DNA from: Aquisphaera insulae
Lineage (GTDB): Bacteria; Planctomycetota; Planctomycetia; Isosphaerales; Isosphaeraceae
Length of the DNA stretch: 64,000 nt
NCBI RefSeq assembly: GCF_011064615.1
Contig: NZ_JAALJH010000018.1
Location: 1-64,000, forward strand
Reading direction: 5' to 3'
Under the pieces are notes generated by a model that was not told the DNA's origin, searched no databases, and saw nothing but the letters and a program-made list of their open reading frames with translations. Position 1 is the stretch's first letter, and each line of letters begins with the position of its first letter. Positions 1 to 9,071 of the stretch are shown here, piece after piece. A program made the position numbers and the translations under genes.

Positions 1-23
1 TATGGGGAATCACTCGGGAGGAC

Positions 24-255
24 GAGGCTCCTGCCGAGTTGGCTGAGGCCATGCGCCGCCGCACGGCCTGCGATCTCGCGCGACAATTCCGGGACAAGGT
101 GTCCAGGTCGTCCAGGCCAACGTTTCACCGCGCCAGGGCGAGGCTCCTGCCGAGCCAGGAGCAAGCCGAGGCATGCCGACAGGCCTCGTTCCCGCGCAAC
201 AAATCCCGGACAAGACGCCCGGGTCGTCCAGGCCAACTCTTCATCGCGCCAGGGC
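24..255. repeat. Imperfect tandem repeat, two units of 116 bp
   Basis: Two consecutive units occupy 24-139 and 140-255. Each starts with GAGGCTCCTGCCGAG and ends with a block reading roughly GTCCAGGCCAAC, then TTCA, then CGCGCCAGGGC. The central 60 bp differ more than the ends. A partial third copy of the edge motif may precede position 24. The copy lies upstream of the MOSC gene and I see no supported coding region in 1-469. Function is unknown; it resembles intergenic repeat families rather than a mobile element, as no terminal inverted repeats or transposase are present. Confidence 0.7.
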
Positions 256-469
256 GGCCCTCCCGGTGGCCGACGAGGATTGTTTGAGCGACATCCCGCG
301 GAGATAATGGATAGGCTCTCGAGGTCGTATCGCCCTCTTGCTCCGAGGCAGAAGGGCCAAACCCTCGGAGTTCGCCGCGCGGCATCCCCATCTCCTCGCC
401 GATCCGCCACGGCCAGGGCGACCTGCATCGGGCGGCGGGCTCTTCCTCATCCTCGAACTGAAGGCGTCG

Positions 470-1153
470 ATGGCTCTGCCGACTCTCGTCTCCATCCAGG
501 TTGGCCGGCCTCGACTCCTCGACGCCGATGTTCCGGAAGGGCCGATGCAGGGGCCGTGGACCTCCGGGTTCTCCAAGGAGCCGGTCGCCGGACCGGTGCG
601 CGTGACGGCCGCGAACCTCGACGGCGACGGCCAGGCGGACCTCGAAAACCACGGCGGGCCCGACAAGGCCGTCTGCGTCTATTCGGCCGACCACCTGCCG
701 TACTGGGCTGAACATCTCGGGCTGACGGAGATGACCTTCGGCGCCTTCGGCGAGAATTTCACGCTCGGCAACCTGGTCGAGCCGGGCGTCTGCATCGGCG
801 ACGTCTGGGAGATCGGCTCGGCGGTCTTCCAGGTCTCGCAGCCGCGTCAGCCGTGCTGGAAGCTGGCGCGGCGATGGCGGGTCAAGACCCTCGCGGCCCA
901 GGTCCAGCAGACCGGGTTCACGGGCTGGTACTTTCGGGTGCTGGCCGAGGGGATCGTGGAGGCCGGCCAGACGCTGCGACTCGCGGATCGCCCCTGCCCG
1001 GAGTGGACCGTGGCGCGGGCCAACCGGGTCATGCACATCGACAAGGACGACCACCGCCAGGCCGCCGAGCTCGCCACATTGCCCTGGCTGGCGGCGAGCT
1101 GGCGGCATCAGCTCGACAAGCGGGTGGCTACAGCCGCGGCGGGGCCGGCTTGA
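470..1153 (+). CDS. MOSC domain-containing protein (YiiM-like)
   Basis: A 227-residue protein of the MOSC family, which carries sulfur or other ligands bound to a conserved cysteine in molybdenum-cofactor-linked reactions. The N-terminal two thirds shows the YiiM-type signatures: a GGPDKAVCVY block (around residues 60-70), then FGAFGENFT and a QPRQPCWKL block holding the likely functional cysteine. The C-terminal part (FTGWYFRVLAEG onward) matches the small helical domain of YiiM proteins. The frame stays open upstream, but the ATG at 470 begins the family's usual N-terminus. The 3' end overlaps the convergent esterase gene by 26 bp. YiiM of E. coli reduces N-hydroxylated purines; the same activity here is inference. 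Confidence 0.85.
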   Translation: MALPTLVSIQVGRPRLLDADVPEGPMQGPWTSGFSKEPVAGPVRVTAANLDGDGQADLENHGGPDKAVCVYSADHLPYWAEHLGLTEMTFGAFGENFTLGNLVEPGVCIGDVWEIGSAVFQVSQPRQPCWKLARRWRVKTLAAQVQQTGFTGWYFRVLAEGIVEAGQTLRLADRPCPEWTVARANRVMHIDKDDHRQAAELATLPWLAASWRHQLDKRVATAAAGPA

Positions 1154-2870
1154 AGGGGGCCTCGTAGGAATTGGTTGCCTTCGCCTTGACCTTGCGGCGA
1201 TAGACCTTATCGCCGCAGGCGGCGTAGAGGACGTCGAATCCGGGGCCGCCGAAGGTGAGGTTGGAGACCTTGCCGTTGGGCGTCGGGATGATCGCATTCA
1301 CGCGGCCGGCCTGGTCGCAGACCTGGATGCCCAGCCGCGTGGCCACGTAGAGGAGGCCGTTGCGATCGGTCCGCAGGCCGTCCGCGCCGGCGTCGTCGGC
1401 ATTGTCCGGCGCGTGCAGGTGGAAATACTTCTGCTTGTGGGCGAGGCCGCCGTCGGGCTGAACCCGGTAGCTGTAGACCCAGTGGGACCTCGTGTCCGCG
1501 ACGTAGAGGAGCGACTGGTCGGGGGAGAGCGTCACGCCGTTGGGGAACTTCAGCCCGGTGTCCACCGCCCGCTTCTCGCCGGTTGGGCTGACGTACCAGA
1601 CCTTGCCCGGCTCGCGGGAATCGGCGGCGGGGCTGGTGACGTAGACGCCGCCGTCGTGGCGGACCACCAGGTCATTGGGCGGGAAGCCCTCGGCGAGGAC
1701 GCGGAGCGGCTGCGAGCCGGTCACGTCGCGGGCGGCGACCTGCCCCGTCCGCGCCAGCGCGGAGATGAGCCGGCCGTCGGGCCCGAATGCCTGGCCGTCG
1801 GCGCCGTCGGACGAATCCAGGAAGAGGACGGGCTTGCCGTCGGGCCCGATCCGGTAGGACTTGCCCGCCCCGGAGTCGTTGAAGTAGACCTCCCCGGCGG
1901 CGTTCACGGCGGGGCCTTCGGTGAATTTGTACCCCTCGCCGACGAGCTCCCAGCCCTCGCCCGGGAGGAGGATGGCCTGGAGCTGCGTCGAGCCGGCGCC
2001 GGGCTTGATTGGCGCGGGCCAGCCTTTCCAGAGCCAACGCATGGCGTCCGGGAAGACGACGTCCGCGTGCTTGTGGTCGTGGCCCCCGGTCCCCCAGTCG
2101 TGGTTGACCTCGTAGCCGGCGAAGGTGAGCGCTCGCTCCAGCTCCTGGTTGGCCATCCACCAGTCGCCCCCGTAGATGTTCAGGTCGTTCGAGCCGTCCT
2201 GGAGGAAGATCCGGAGGGGCTTCGGCTCGTACTTCCGGACGAGCGTCGGGTAGTCGTTGGCCCCGCGGAGCCCGACGTAGGTGCCGATCGAGCTGAAGAC
2301 CCGGCGGAAGGCGTCCGGCCGCTCCCAGGCGGCCGTGAAGGCGCAGACGGCCCCGCTGCTCGATCCGCCGATCGCTCGGTCGTTCCCGTCCTTCGAGAGG
2401 CGGATCGGCCGGCCGTCGGCCGTCGCCAGCTTCTCGACCTCCGGCAGCAATTCCTCGAGCAGGAACCGGGCGTAGTTGTCGCCGAGGCCGTCGTATTCGT
2501 AGCTGCGATTGAAGCGGTCGAGCGCCTGGGGAGAGGGCGCCTTGACGCGGCCGTGCATCACGAAGACGCCGATCGTGACGGGCATGGCCTTCTCGGCGAT
2601 CAGGCGGTCGAAGACGGCGGGGGCGTTGTACTGGATGCCGTCCTGGTTGACGTACAAACACGCGGGCTTCGCCGGATCGTACTGGGCCGGGACGTAGACC
2701 CAGTAGTCGCGAATGGTGCCGGGGAAGATGCGGCTCCCTTCGAAAACATGCTTCGTCACCTCCCCCTTCGCGGAGTCGCCGGCGACGGCCGCGGCGGCGA
2801 TCTGGAGGAGGACGGCCAGGAAGGCCGCGGCCGGGCCGAAATCGCGGAGGCGATCCAGGGAGCGTGTCAT
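1128..2870 (-). CDS. Secreted esterase / SMP-30 gluconolactonase-like fusion protein
   Basis: A 580-residue two-domain secreted protein. Residues 1-31 form a signal peptide. Residues 40-285 are an alpha/beta-hydrolase of the esterase D/enterochelin esterase type, with the nucleophile elbow GGSSSG at 168-173 (Ser171 by the GxSxG pattern), a candidate Asp near 229 (GSNDLN) and His in GGHDHKH near 264-268. Residues 300-575 are a six-bladed SMP-30/gluconolactonase/LRE beta-propeller with FTEGPAV, PNDLVV and FPNGVTLSPD motifs, typical metal-binding and blade signatures. Such proteins release carboxylate esters or sugar lactones outside the cytoplasm; the exact substrate cannot be read from sequence. 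It is transcribed alone, convergent with the MOSC gene. Confidence 0.85.
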   Translation of the reverse strand: MTRSLDRLRDFGPAAAFLAVLLQIAAAAVAGDSAKGEVTKHVFEGSRIFPGTIRDYWVYVPAQYDPAKPACLYVNQDGIQYNAPAVFDRLIAEKAMPVTIGVFVMHGRVKAPSPQALDRFNRSYEYDGLGDNYARFLLEELLPEVEKLATADGRPIRLSKDGNDRAIGGSSSGAVCAFTAAWERPDAFRRVFSSIGTYVGLRGANDYPTLVRKYEPKPLRIFLQDGSNDLNIYGGDWWMANQELERALTFAGYEVNHDWGTGGHDHKHADVVFPDAMRWLWKGWPAPIKPGAGSTQLQAILLPGEGWELVGEGYKFTEGPAVNAAGEVYFNDSGAGKSYRIGPDGKPVLFLDSSDGADGQAFGPDGRLISALARTGQVAARDVTGSQPLRVLAEGFPPNDLVVRHDGGVYVTSPAADSREPGKVWYVSPTGEKRAVDTGLKFPNGVTLSPDQSLLYVADTRSHWVYSYRVQPDGGLAHKQKYFHLHAPDNADDAGADGLRTDRNGLLYVATRLGIQVCDQAGRVNAIIPTPNGKVSNLTFGGPGFDVLYAACGDKVYRRKVKAKATNSYEAPFKPAPPRL

Positions 2871-3053
2871 GGGCGTGATCTCGCGGGGTGAGGAACCGCC
2901 GGGGAGCCGGCGCGTCGCGTGGCGGGAGCCGGTATCCTCGTTTCGTGCCTCGGGCTCCGGCGAGGGGTCCGAGGATTCTACTCGCCCCTCGGGGCGGGCA
3001 CAAACCCCGGGGCGGTCGCCGACAGGCCATGCCGGGATGGAGGAGGCTGGATC

Positions 3054-3500
3054 ATGAGCTGGGTGGCCTACGCGGGCCTCTCCGCGCTCTTCGCGGGCCT
3101 GACGGCGGTGCTCGCGAAGATCGGCGTGGAGCAGGTCCCTTCAAACGTGGCGACGATGGTGCGGACCCTGGTGGTGCTGGCGTTCGCGGCGGCCATCGTC
3201 GCGGCCGCCGGCCAGATGCCCGCCGTGCGGTCGATCTCCGGCCGGGCCTGGCTGGCGCTGGTCCTCTCCGGGGTGGCCACGGGCTGCTCGTGGATCTTCT
3301 ACTTCGCCGCGCTCAAGGCCGGCCCGATCTCCGGCGTGGCTCCGATCGACAAGCTCAGCTTCGTGATCGCCATGACCCTGGGCGTCCTGGTCCTGGGCGA
3401 GTCGGTGAAGCCGCTCACGCTGCTGGGCGCGGGCTTGATCGTCTGCGGGGTCCTGCTGACGCTGCCGGCGGTGCAGGAGGCGGTCGGTCGGCTGTTCTGA
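3054..3500 (+). CDS. Short EamA-family (DMT) transporter
   Basis: A 148-residue integral membrane protein with about five hydrophobic helices, corresponding to a single EamA unit; full-length drug/metabolite transporters have two. The final part, FYFAALKAGPISGVAPIDKL followed by FVIAMTLGVLVLGE, is the typical EamA half-repeat. Single-unit members of this family work as dimers (family knowledge). The ATG at 3054 is preceded by GGAGGAGG at good spacing, so the longer upstream frame is not used. The substrate is unknown. Confidence 0.85.
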   Translation: MSWVAYAGLSALFAGLTAVLAKIGVEQVPSNVATMVRTLVVLAFAAAIVAAAGQMPAVRSISGRAWLALVLSGVATGCSWIFYFAALKAGPISGVAPIDKLSFVIAMTLGVLVLGESVKPLTLLGAGLIVCGVLLTLPAVQEAVGRLF

Positions 3501-3507
3501 CGGGGCG

Positions 3508-6111
3508 TCAGCGCGCGGCGGCGTGCGGGGCGTTCCCCATCCGCTGCCGCCACCACCGGCCCAGGCGGTCGAGGCGGATTCGGTTCTGGTCGCGGGTGCG
3601 CATGTTGGCCTTGATCCGGTCGACTTCCTGGGCGGAGAGGTGCCAGTTCAGGGTCTCCACCTGCTGCTCGTCGGTGCCGCCGACGGCGGTGTCGCAGGTG
3701 AAGATCACGGTCTTGAAGAACTCCGGGTCGGCCGGGGTCCTGTCCTGGAAATAGCGCCCCAGGACCTCGACCTGGCCGTCGTTGCGGTAGTGCATGACGG
3801 CGGTTCGGGCCTCGGCCAGGCCCGTGACCGGCGAGGTGACCCAGCGCAGGCCTCGCCAGAGGACGTTCACCACGGTGCTCGCGGTCGTGATGAACCCTTG
3901 CTGGAGGATCGGCTGGTCGAGCACCTTGAGCTGCTTCTCGTTGCGGAAGGCGCGGATTTGGACCAGGAGCACGCCCGAGGTGTTGCGCAGGATCCACTCG
4001 CGGTGCGAGAAGAGGAGCGACGTGGCGAGGTCCACGCCGTAGTTGTCGTAGTAGCCGGCGTCCACCACCTGCCGCGGGGCCTCCGTGGGGAGCACGCCGG
4101 CCGGCGTGACGAAGGGGAAGGTCGCGTTCATCCGGACGGCCGTCACCACGCGGAGCCGATCGCGGGCCCGGGGGAACAGGCGGAAGAGCTCGATCGCGGA
4201 GATGGCGTTGATCCGGCGGAATTCCAGGCGGTCGCGGCGCGGCAGCTTGACGGCGGCCTTCGCCTCGATCAGCTCGACGATCTCGCGCGGGTCCTCCGAG
4301 AGGGTGCTGTCGCCGTCGAAGACGGCGATGTCGGCGAGGTCCAGGTTGCTGATCAGGAGCCGCCGGCCATCCTCGACCAGCATCGGCGAGAAGATGATCG
4401 AGGGGAGCCGGCCCGCCCGCTCGTCCTCCCGGAGGTCGTCGAACGTCCGGGACAGCCCGGGGATCCCGTCGGGGGAGGTCAGGGCGTCTTCCAGGGCGTG
4501 GCCGCGGTCGTAGCGTTGCCGCCAGGGGAAGATGAAGAGCGGGACGTCACGGAGGATGAACTGGCGCGCGATCGGGCTCAGGTAGTCGCTGGCGAAGCAG
4601 TCCACGGCCGGCCGGGGCGATCGCGGATCGGCGGCTCCGGCTTCGGCCTCGCGCGCCCGGGAGATCCGGTCCTGATGGGTGGTGACGAATCCCGCCGCGC
4701 CGACCATCCCGCCGGAGGCGCCCGTCACGAACCGGACGTGCTCGGGGAACTCCGGGACCTCCCGGGCGAGCGCCTCGAGGACCGAGGCCGTCCAGAGGCC
4801 CGCTCGCAGCGCACCGCCGCCGGTCGCCACCACCACGAGGATCGGCTTGCGGGCGCCGGAACGGGCATCGGCCAGGTTCCGCCTCCAGTTCTCGAGGATA
4901 CGCGTGCGGCTCTCGACGGCGTCCTCTCGGGCCTTGCGGCCGCCGTTCTTCTCCTGGAAGTCGACGAGATCGACGGGCGAGCCGTCGCCGCTGGAGAACG
5001 GCGAGGGGAGGCCGAGGGCCGAGCGGAGGGGATCGGGCGGGTAGTAATCCTCGAGCCCCCGGTAGCACGAGTCGTAGGTCTGGATCCCGTTGAGCAGCAG
5101 GGCCGCCGGGATGACCAGGAGCCCGAGCCGTCGGGCCCGGCGATTGCGGATCGCGAAGTAGAAGGCGACGGAGACGGCGATCATGGCCAGCATGAGGCAG
5201 ATCAGGGCCGCCGGGACGATCAGGTCGGGCCGGAAGCGATCGAGGACCAGGCAGGTGACATAGACGAGCCCGAGGCTCCAGAGCAAGATCCCGGGGCGGA
5301 GGATCACCTCGCCTTCGTTGTCGTCGGCCCTGCTCGCGCGAGCCCGGAATCGTCGGATCACGCCGTCGAGAAAGACGAGCGGCCGCGCCGTCAGCAGCGC
5401 GTGGGGCAGCATCGCCCCGGCGGCCAGCCCGACCAGCCACGGCCACTCCAGGTCTCGGGCCGTGCCGCCGGGCCGTATGGCCGGCAGGAACGCCGGCAGG
5501 GCCAGCAGGAAGAGTCCCGGCATCATGGCGGCCGCCAGGCAGCAGGCGAACTGCCGCCGCGTGGAGAGGCCCGCCGTCTTGAGCCGCAGCAGGGCCGGGA
5601 TGCCGGACGCGATCACGACGGGCTCGAGCTGATCCCAGTTCAGGCGCCTCTGCCGGCTCCGCGACGGCCCGGAGACGTCCAGCAGGTAGATCGCATACCA
5701 GGCCAGCGACAGGAAGGCCGCCGCGCCGAATCCGGCCACCCCGACCGTGAGCGGCGGGTCGTCCCAGAAGAGCTCGGGCACGCCGAAGCTGGAGAAGGCG
5801 CCGTAGACGATGGACAGCAGCAGCACGATCTCGAGGCCGATGAACCAGTTCCGGGCCATCGTCCCCAGCAGGAAGAGGAGGACTCGCCACTGATGCCGCG
5901 CGAAGAGCGCCACCATCGCCGTGAACGCCAGGTGCTGGAGCAGCGTGGACGACGCGTCTTCCGGCGGCTCGACGCCGCTCGCGACCATCGCCGCGACCCG
6001 CGATTGCCAGGCGGCGACCATGGCGGTGCTCGCGGCCAGGATCAGGGCGATCAGCACCATCGGCCAGGCCCGACCGCGGCGTTCGGAGAGATCGGCGGTC
6101 ATCGCGGCCAT
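3508..6111 (-). CDS. Membrane-anchored patatin-like phospholipase
   Basis: A large protein of about 867 residues. The first 360 residues carry roughly eight or nine hydrophobic segments. The C-terminal half (from about 415) is a patatin domain: oxyanion loop GGGALRAGLW, nucleophile elbow GASGG around residue 465, and the catalytic aspartate in VVDAGYYDNYG around 690. This is the Ser-Asp dyad of bacterial patatin lipases, which hydrolyse acyl chains from membrane lipids. A GTG at 6117 and ATGs at 6111 and 6102 are possible starts; AAGGGG lies just upstream of 6111. It converges on the EamA gene with 7 bp between them. The fusion to a polytopic membrane region suggests action on the cell's own membrane, which is inference. 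Confidence 0.85.
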   Translation of the reverse strand: MAAMTADLSERRGRAWPMVLIALILAASTAMVAAWQSRVAAMVASGVEPPEDASSTLLQHLAFTAMVALFARHQWRVLLFLLGTMARNWFIGLEIVLLLSIVYGAFSSFGVPELFWDDPPLTVGVAGFGAAAFLSLAWYAIYLLDVSGPSRSRQRRLNWDQLEPVVIASGIPALLRLKTAGLSTRRQFACCLAAAMMPGLFLLALPAFLPAIRPGGTARDLEWPWLVGLAAGAMLPHALLTARPLVFLDGVIRRFRARASRADDNEGEVILRPGILLWSLGLVYVTCLVLDRFRPDLIVPAALICLMLAMIAVSVAFYFAIRNRRARRLGLLVIPAALLLNGIQTYDSCYRGLEDYYPPDPLRSALGLPSPFSSGDGSPVDLVDFQEKNGGRKAREDAVESRTRILENWRRNLADARSGARKPILVVVATGGGALRAGLWTASVLEALAREVPEFPEHVRFVTGASGGMVGAAGFVTTHQDRISRAREAEAGAADPRSPRPAVDCFASDYLSPIARQFILRDVPLFIFPWRQRYDRGHALEDALTSPDGIPGLSRTFDDLREDERAGRLPSIIFSPMLVEDGRRLLISNLDLADIAVFDGDSTLSEDPREIVELIEAKAAVKLPRRDRLEFRRINAISAIELFRLFPRARDRLRVVTAVRMNATFPFVTPAGVLPTEAPRQVVDAGYYDNYGVDLATSLLFSHREWILRNTSGVLLVQIRAFRNEKQLKVLDQPILQQGFITTASTVVNVLWRGLRWVTSPVTGLAEARTAVMHYRNDGQVEVLGRYFQDRTPADPEFFKTVIFTCDTAVGGTDEQQVETLNWHLSAQEVDRIKANMRTRDQNRIRLDRLGRWWRQRMGNAPHAAAR

Positions 6112-6226
6112 CTTCACCCCTTCGCGCCGTGCTTCGGCTTGCCGGACAATCCTATATCAGCACGGAGGGGCAGGCGGCGCAAAGTCGGCCTCACGCGGCG
6201 GATCAGAATCGCGGACCGGCGGCCGG

Positions 6227-7564
6227 TCAGTCGTCCCCTTCCAGCTCCAGGACCCCCTCGTCGCGGAGGGCCTGGGCCTGGCGGCGGAGCTTCGCCCGCG
6301 TGGGCTCGAGCTCGGCGGGGAAGCGACCGGCCGGGATCTCGTCGAGGATCCGGAGGGCCGCCGCCGGACGCTGGCACCTGAGGATGAGGACCTGGGCGAG
6401 CTTCAGCCGCATCTTCGCGGAGTCCGCGGGATAGAGCCGACAGTGGTCGCGCATCAGCGGGACGGATTCCACATCGGCCTGGCGCGCGTGCATCGCCTTG
6501 ATCAGGTTGTACAGCTCGGGCTGGGCGGGCCAGGCCCGCAGGCTCCGGGCCGCCTTCGAGTAGGCGGCGACCGCGGCCTCGTAGTCAGCCTCGTCGATCA
6601 GCCGGCGGACCTTCCGGAGGGCCACGGCGGCACGCTCCTCGGGACTCTGCGACGATCCGGAGATGCTCGCGCCTCCGGCTTCGTCGGCCCGCGCCGCGGC
6701 CTCGGTCCACGGCCGCTTCTTCCTCCCCGAGCGGCCCCTCAGGTGGACCGGCGATTCGTCCACCCGGTCCAGCCGCTCCCCGCGCTTCTTCCACTCCTGG
6801 CCGAGCTTCCGGTATCGCGCCCACCGCGAGAAGACGTCCCAGTCCTCGCAGTCGACGAGGCCCGCCTTGAGGAGCACGATCGCCACGACCGTCCCCCAGA
6901 AGGCGCCGGAGAGGTGCCCCATCTCCGTGACCACCACGTCGCCGCTGAGCACGCCCCAGACGACGAGGTTGAGGACCTGCTGGCCGATGTAGATGAGGGC
7001 CACGGTCGTGTAGTAGAGGTCCCAGTGGAAGACCAGCGTGCGGAAGCCGATCATCAGGATCGCGATGCAATTCAGCTCATTCCGGGGCGCCCAGATCATG
7101 CAGGCCGCCAGCAGCGCATAGACCTCCGCCGACGCCCCCGCCGCGTGGACCTCGGTGCTCGACCCCATCATCAGCGTCTGGACCGAGGCCCCGTGGAGGG
7201 TGCCCATCGCCAGGTAGGCCAGCAGGAACTTGATCAGCCCGAGCTTCCCCTCCACCACGATCCCGAACGCCCAGAGGAAGAGCATGTTGCCGGCAAGGTG
7301 CATCAGCCCGTAGTGGAGGAAGTTGTGCGTCACCCACTGGACGGGGACGAGTCGGTGCGTGCCGAGTTCGAGCGCATATCGGTTGAAGAGCGGCTCCTCC
7401 TCGAACTTCACCGCGGCCGAGTCGTCGTCGGGGTCGATCTCGAGGATCGACCGCGACGGGGGCGGGACCAGGAAGTAGAGCGCGATGTTGAGCGCGATCA
7501 TCCCGACCGTGGCATACGGCCAGTGATAGATCGGGGCGTCGGTCCCGGTCGGGATGATGAGCAT
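6227..7564 (-). CDS. Rhomboid-family intramembrane serine protease with C-terminal helical tail
   Basis: A 445-residue protein. Residues 10-235 are a six-helix rhomboid core: FLHYGLMHLAGNMLFLWAFG (the HxxGN helix that builds the oxyanion region), the serine segment AGASAEVYALLAA (Ser about 145), and the catalytic histidine in EMGHLSGAFWG (about 217). The usual GxSG reads GASA here, so the residue after the serine is Ala rather than Gly, as in some planctomycete members. Residues 240-445 are soluble, basic then helical, with TPR-like segments (for example SLRAWPAQPELYNLIKAMH). Rhomboids cut transmembrane substrates within the bilayer; the tail may recruit partners (inference). ATG at 7564. Confidence 0.85.
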   Translation of the reverse strand: MLIIPTGTDAPIYHWPYATVGMIALNIALYFLVPPPSRSILEIDPDDDSAAVKFEEEPLFNRYALELGTHRLVPVQWVTHNFLHYGLMHLAGNMLFLWAFGIVVEGKLGLIKFLLAYLAMGTLHGASVQTLMMGSSTEVHAAGASAEVYALLAACMIWAPRNELNCIAILMIGFRTLVFHWDLYYTTVALIYIGQQVLNLVVWGVLSGDVVVTEMGHLSGAFWGTVVAIVLLKAGLVDCEDWDVFSRWARYRKLGQEWKKRGERLDRVDESPVHLRGRSGRKKRPWTEAAARADEAGGASISGSSQSPEERAAVALRKVRRLIDEADYEAAVAAYSKAARSLRAWPAQPELYNLIKAMHARQADVESVPLMRDHCRLYPADSAKMRLKLAQVLILRCQRPAAALRILDEIPAGRFPAELEPTRAKLRRQAQALRDEGVLELEGDD

Positions 7565-7650
7565 GGTAACGCTCCGCGTGAAGCGAAGGCCGGAACGTCA
7601 TCGGCACCAGGCGTATCATACCATGGGTGCGAGAGTCCTGGAGCCGGCGC

Positions 7651-8151
7651 TCAATGCGTGATCTTGACTGTGGGTAAAACCCGCTTCAAGAAGCGGAGCC
7701 CGTCGTCCGTGACGCACGTCCCGGTGAGGTTCAGGGTCTCAAGCGTCGGGATGCGAGCCAGGCAGGACAACCCGGCATCGGTGACGTCTGTGTTGGTAAG
7801 GTTCAGTTCCTGGAGTTTCACGAAGGCGGCCAGGTGAGCAAGTCCGGCGTCGGTCACCTTTGACCGAGTCAGATCGAGGCAATCGATTTCGGGGTACGGG
7901 CCGTGCGAGGAAAGAACGGCCAGATCGGAATCATCCGGTTGCTCGTCACTAGAGATGTCCGGCAACCAGCCGTGACTACTCACCGGGCCAACGATCCGGC
8001 AGTAAGCGACGTAGTACCTGTAATACTCCGCCTCAACTTTGCGATCGAGCTCGACACGCCGTCTAATCTCGACGTATGTACCCATGACGACGGCCGCAAC
8101 CGCGACCGCCGCCATGATCGTGCGAAGCTTCCAGCGGATGGGGAGACGCAT
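7651..8151 (-). CDS. Leucine-rich-repeat membrane-anchored protein
   Basis: A 166-residue protein with an N-terminal single membrane anchor (LRTIMAAVAVAAVVMGTYVEI, residues 9-29) of the type common at the start of planctomycete surface proteins. From residue 85 it has three leucine-rich repeats of about 24 residues with the consensus LxxLNLTxTxVTDAGLxxLxx. The LRR count is small, so this is a minimal member; it may bind proteins at the membrane. It stands alone between the rhomboid and NIPSNAP genes on the same strand. Base composition is slightly lower in GC than its neighbours. Confidence 0.75.
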   Translation of the reverse strand: MRLPIRWKLRTIMAAVAVAAVVMGTYVEIRRRVELDRKVEAEYYRYYVAYCRIVGPVSSHGWLPDISSDEQPDDSDLAVLSSHGPYPEIDCLDLTRSKVTDAGLAHLAAFVKLQELNLTNTDVTDAGLSCLARIPTLETLNLTGTCVTDDGLRFLKRVLPTVKITH

Positions 8152-8203
8152 CGATCGCCTCCGGGAGAATCAAGCACTCGCCCCCGTCAAGCTTCTCCAC
8201 GCC

Positions 8204-9007
8204 TCACACCTGCGAATACTCCGCCGGGGTGAGCACGATGTTGGTGATCCCGCTAAGGATCTTCTTGTCGGAATACTCGGCGCGGCCCTTGAGGGCCTGC
8301 CACTCGGGGGATTCGACGAACTTCTTCCAGTTGGCGTCGAGTTCGGCGTGGCTCTCGAAGGCGAGCATGTAGGTAAGGTTGGGGAGCTTGTCGCCGAAGA
8401 TCGCCTGGCCGAAGAAGACGGGGTGGAGGCCGACCTTGCGGAAGAGGGGGATCTCGCCGGCGTCGTTGAACATCTCGATCTTCTTGAGGTTCGTCTTCAC
8501 GCTCGGGCTCTCGTAGATCCGGAGCTGGAGGATCCGGCCAGCCGACTTCGGCGGCGTCTCGATCTCCGGCATCCCCTTGAAGGCGTAGAGGACGCTGCTC
8601 TCCACCCGCTTGTAGGCAGGCTTCTCCGCCGGGGCGTCCAGGAACGAGGCGCCGGCCTTGAGGTAATCGGCATCGGCCTGGAGCTTGTGGCCGGTCGTCA
8701 GGAGCGAGTCCGCGGTCTTGTGGCGGAGGAGGGCGTAGACGACCTTCAGCGCCTTGTCCTCTGGGTAGAAGACGCCGACGGGCGAGACGCCCAGGCGATT
8801 CAGGGCGGGGATCGCCGCGTCCCTGAGGTAGGCGTCTAGGCCGCTCTTCTGCTCGTCGGTCTCGACGTGGTAACGGCGGAGCTCGTAGAGGTCGCGGGCG
8901 GATTCGTCCTTGGCGTCTGCCTTCGCCGGCGCCGCATGGGCCTCGCTCCAGGTCGCGGCCAGCCCCACGCCCCCCATCGCCGCCAGGATCTCGCGTCGCG
9001 TCGTCAT
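8204..9007 (-). CDS. NIPSNAP family protein, exported
   Basis: A 267-residue protein with a twin-arginine-like leader (TTRREILAAMGGVGLA) ending at about residue 26. Two NIPSNAP ferredoxin-like domains follow: the first starts with LYELRRYHVETDEQ (around 42) and the second with LQLRIYESPSVKTNLKKIEMF (around 165). The second ends with a conserved block WKKFVESPEWQALKG. NIPSNAP proteins are dimeric alpha-beta barrels of uncertain activity; planctomycetes often carry several exported copies. ATG at 9007. Followed downstream by the LRR gene after a 52 bp gap. Confidence 0.85.
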   Translation of the reverse strand: MTTRREILAAMGGVGLAATWSEAHAAPAKADAKDESARDLYELRRYHVETDEQKSGLDAYLRDAAIPALNRLGVSPVGVFYPEDKALKVVYALLRHKTADSLLTTGHKLQADADYLKAGASFLDAPAEKPAYKRVESSVLYAFKGMPEIETPPKSAGRILQLRIYESPSVKTNLKKIEMFNDAGEIPLFRKVGLHPVFFGQAIFGDKLPNLTYMLAFESHAELDANWKKFVESPEWQALKGRAEYSDKKILSGITNIVLTPAEYSQV

Positions 9008-9071
9008 GATGTCACCTCATTCGGATCGGGGATGCTCGATGCAACGATCGAGCCTACCGTGTCCCATTTCG

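Noticed and set aside
3523-6381. 952-residue plus-strand open frame
   Set aside because: Antisense to the patatin gene, which has a full catalytic motif set. Same artefact of high GC.
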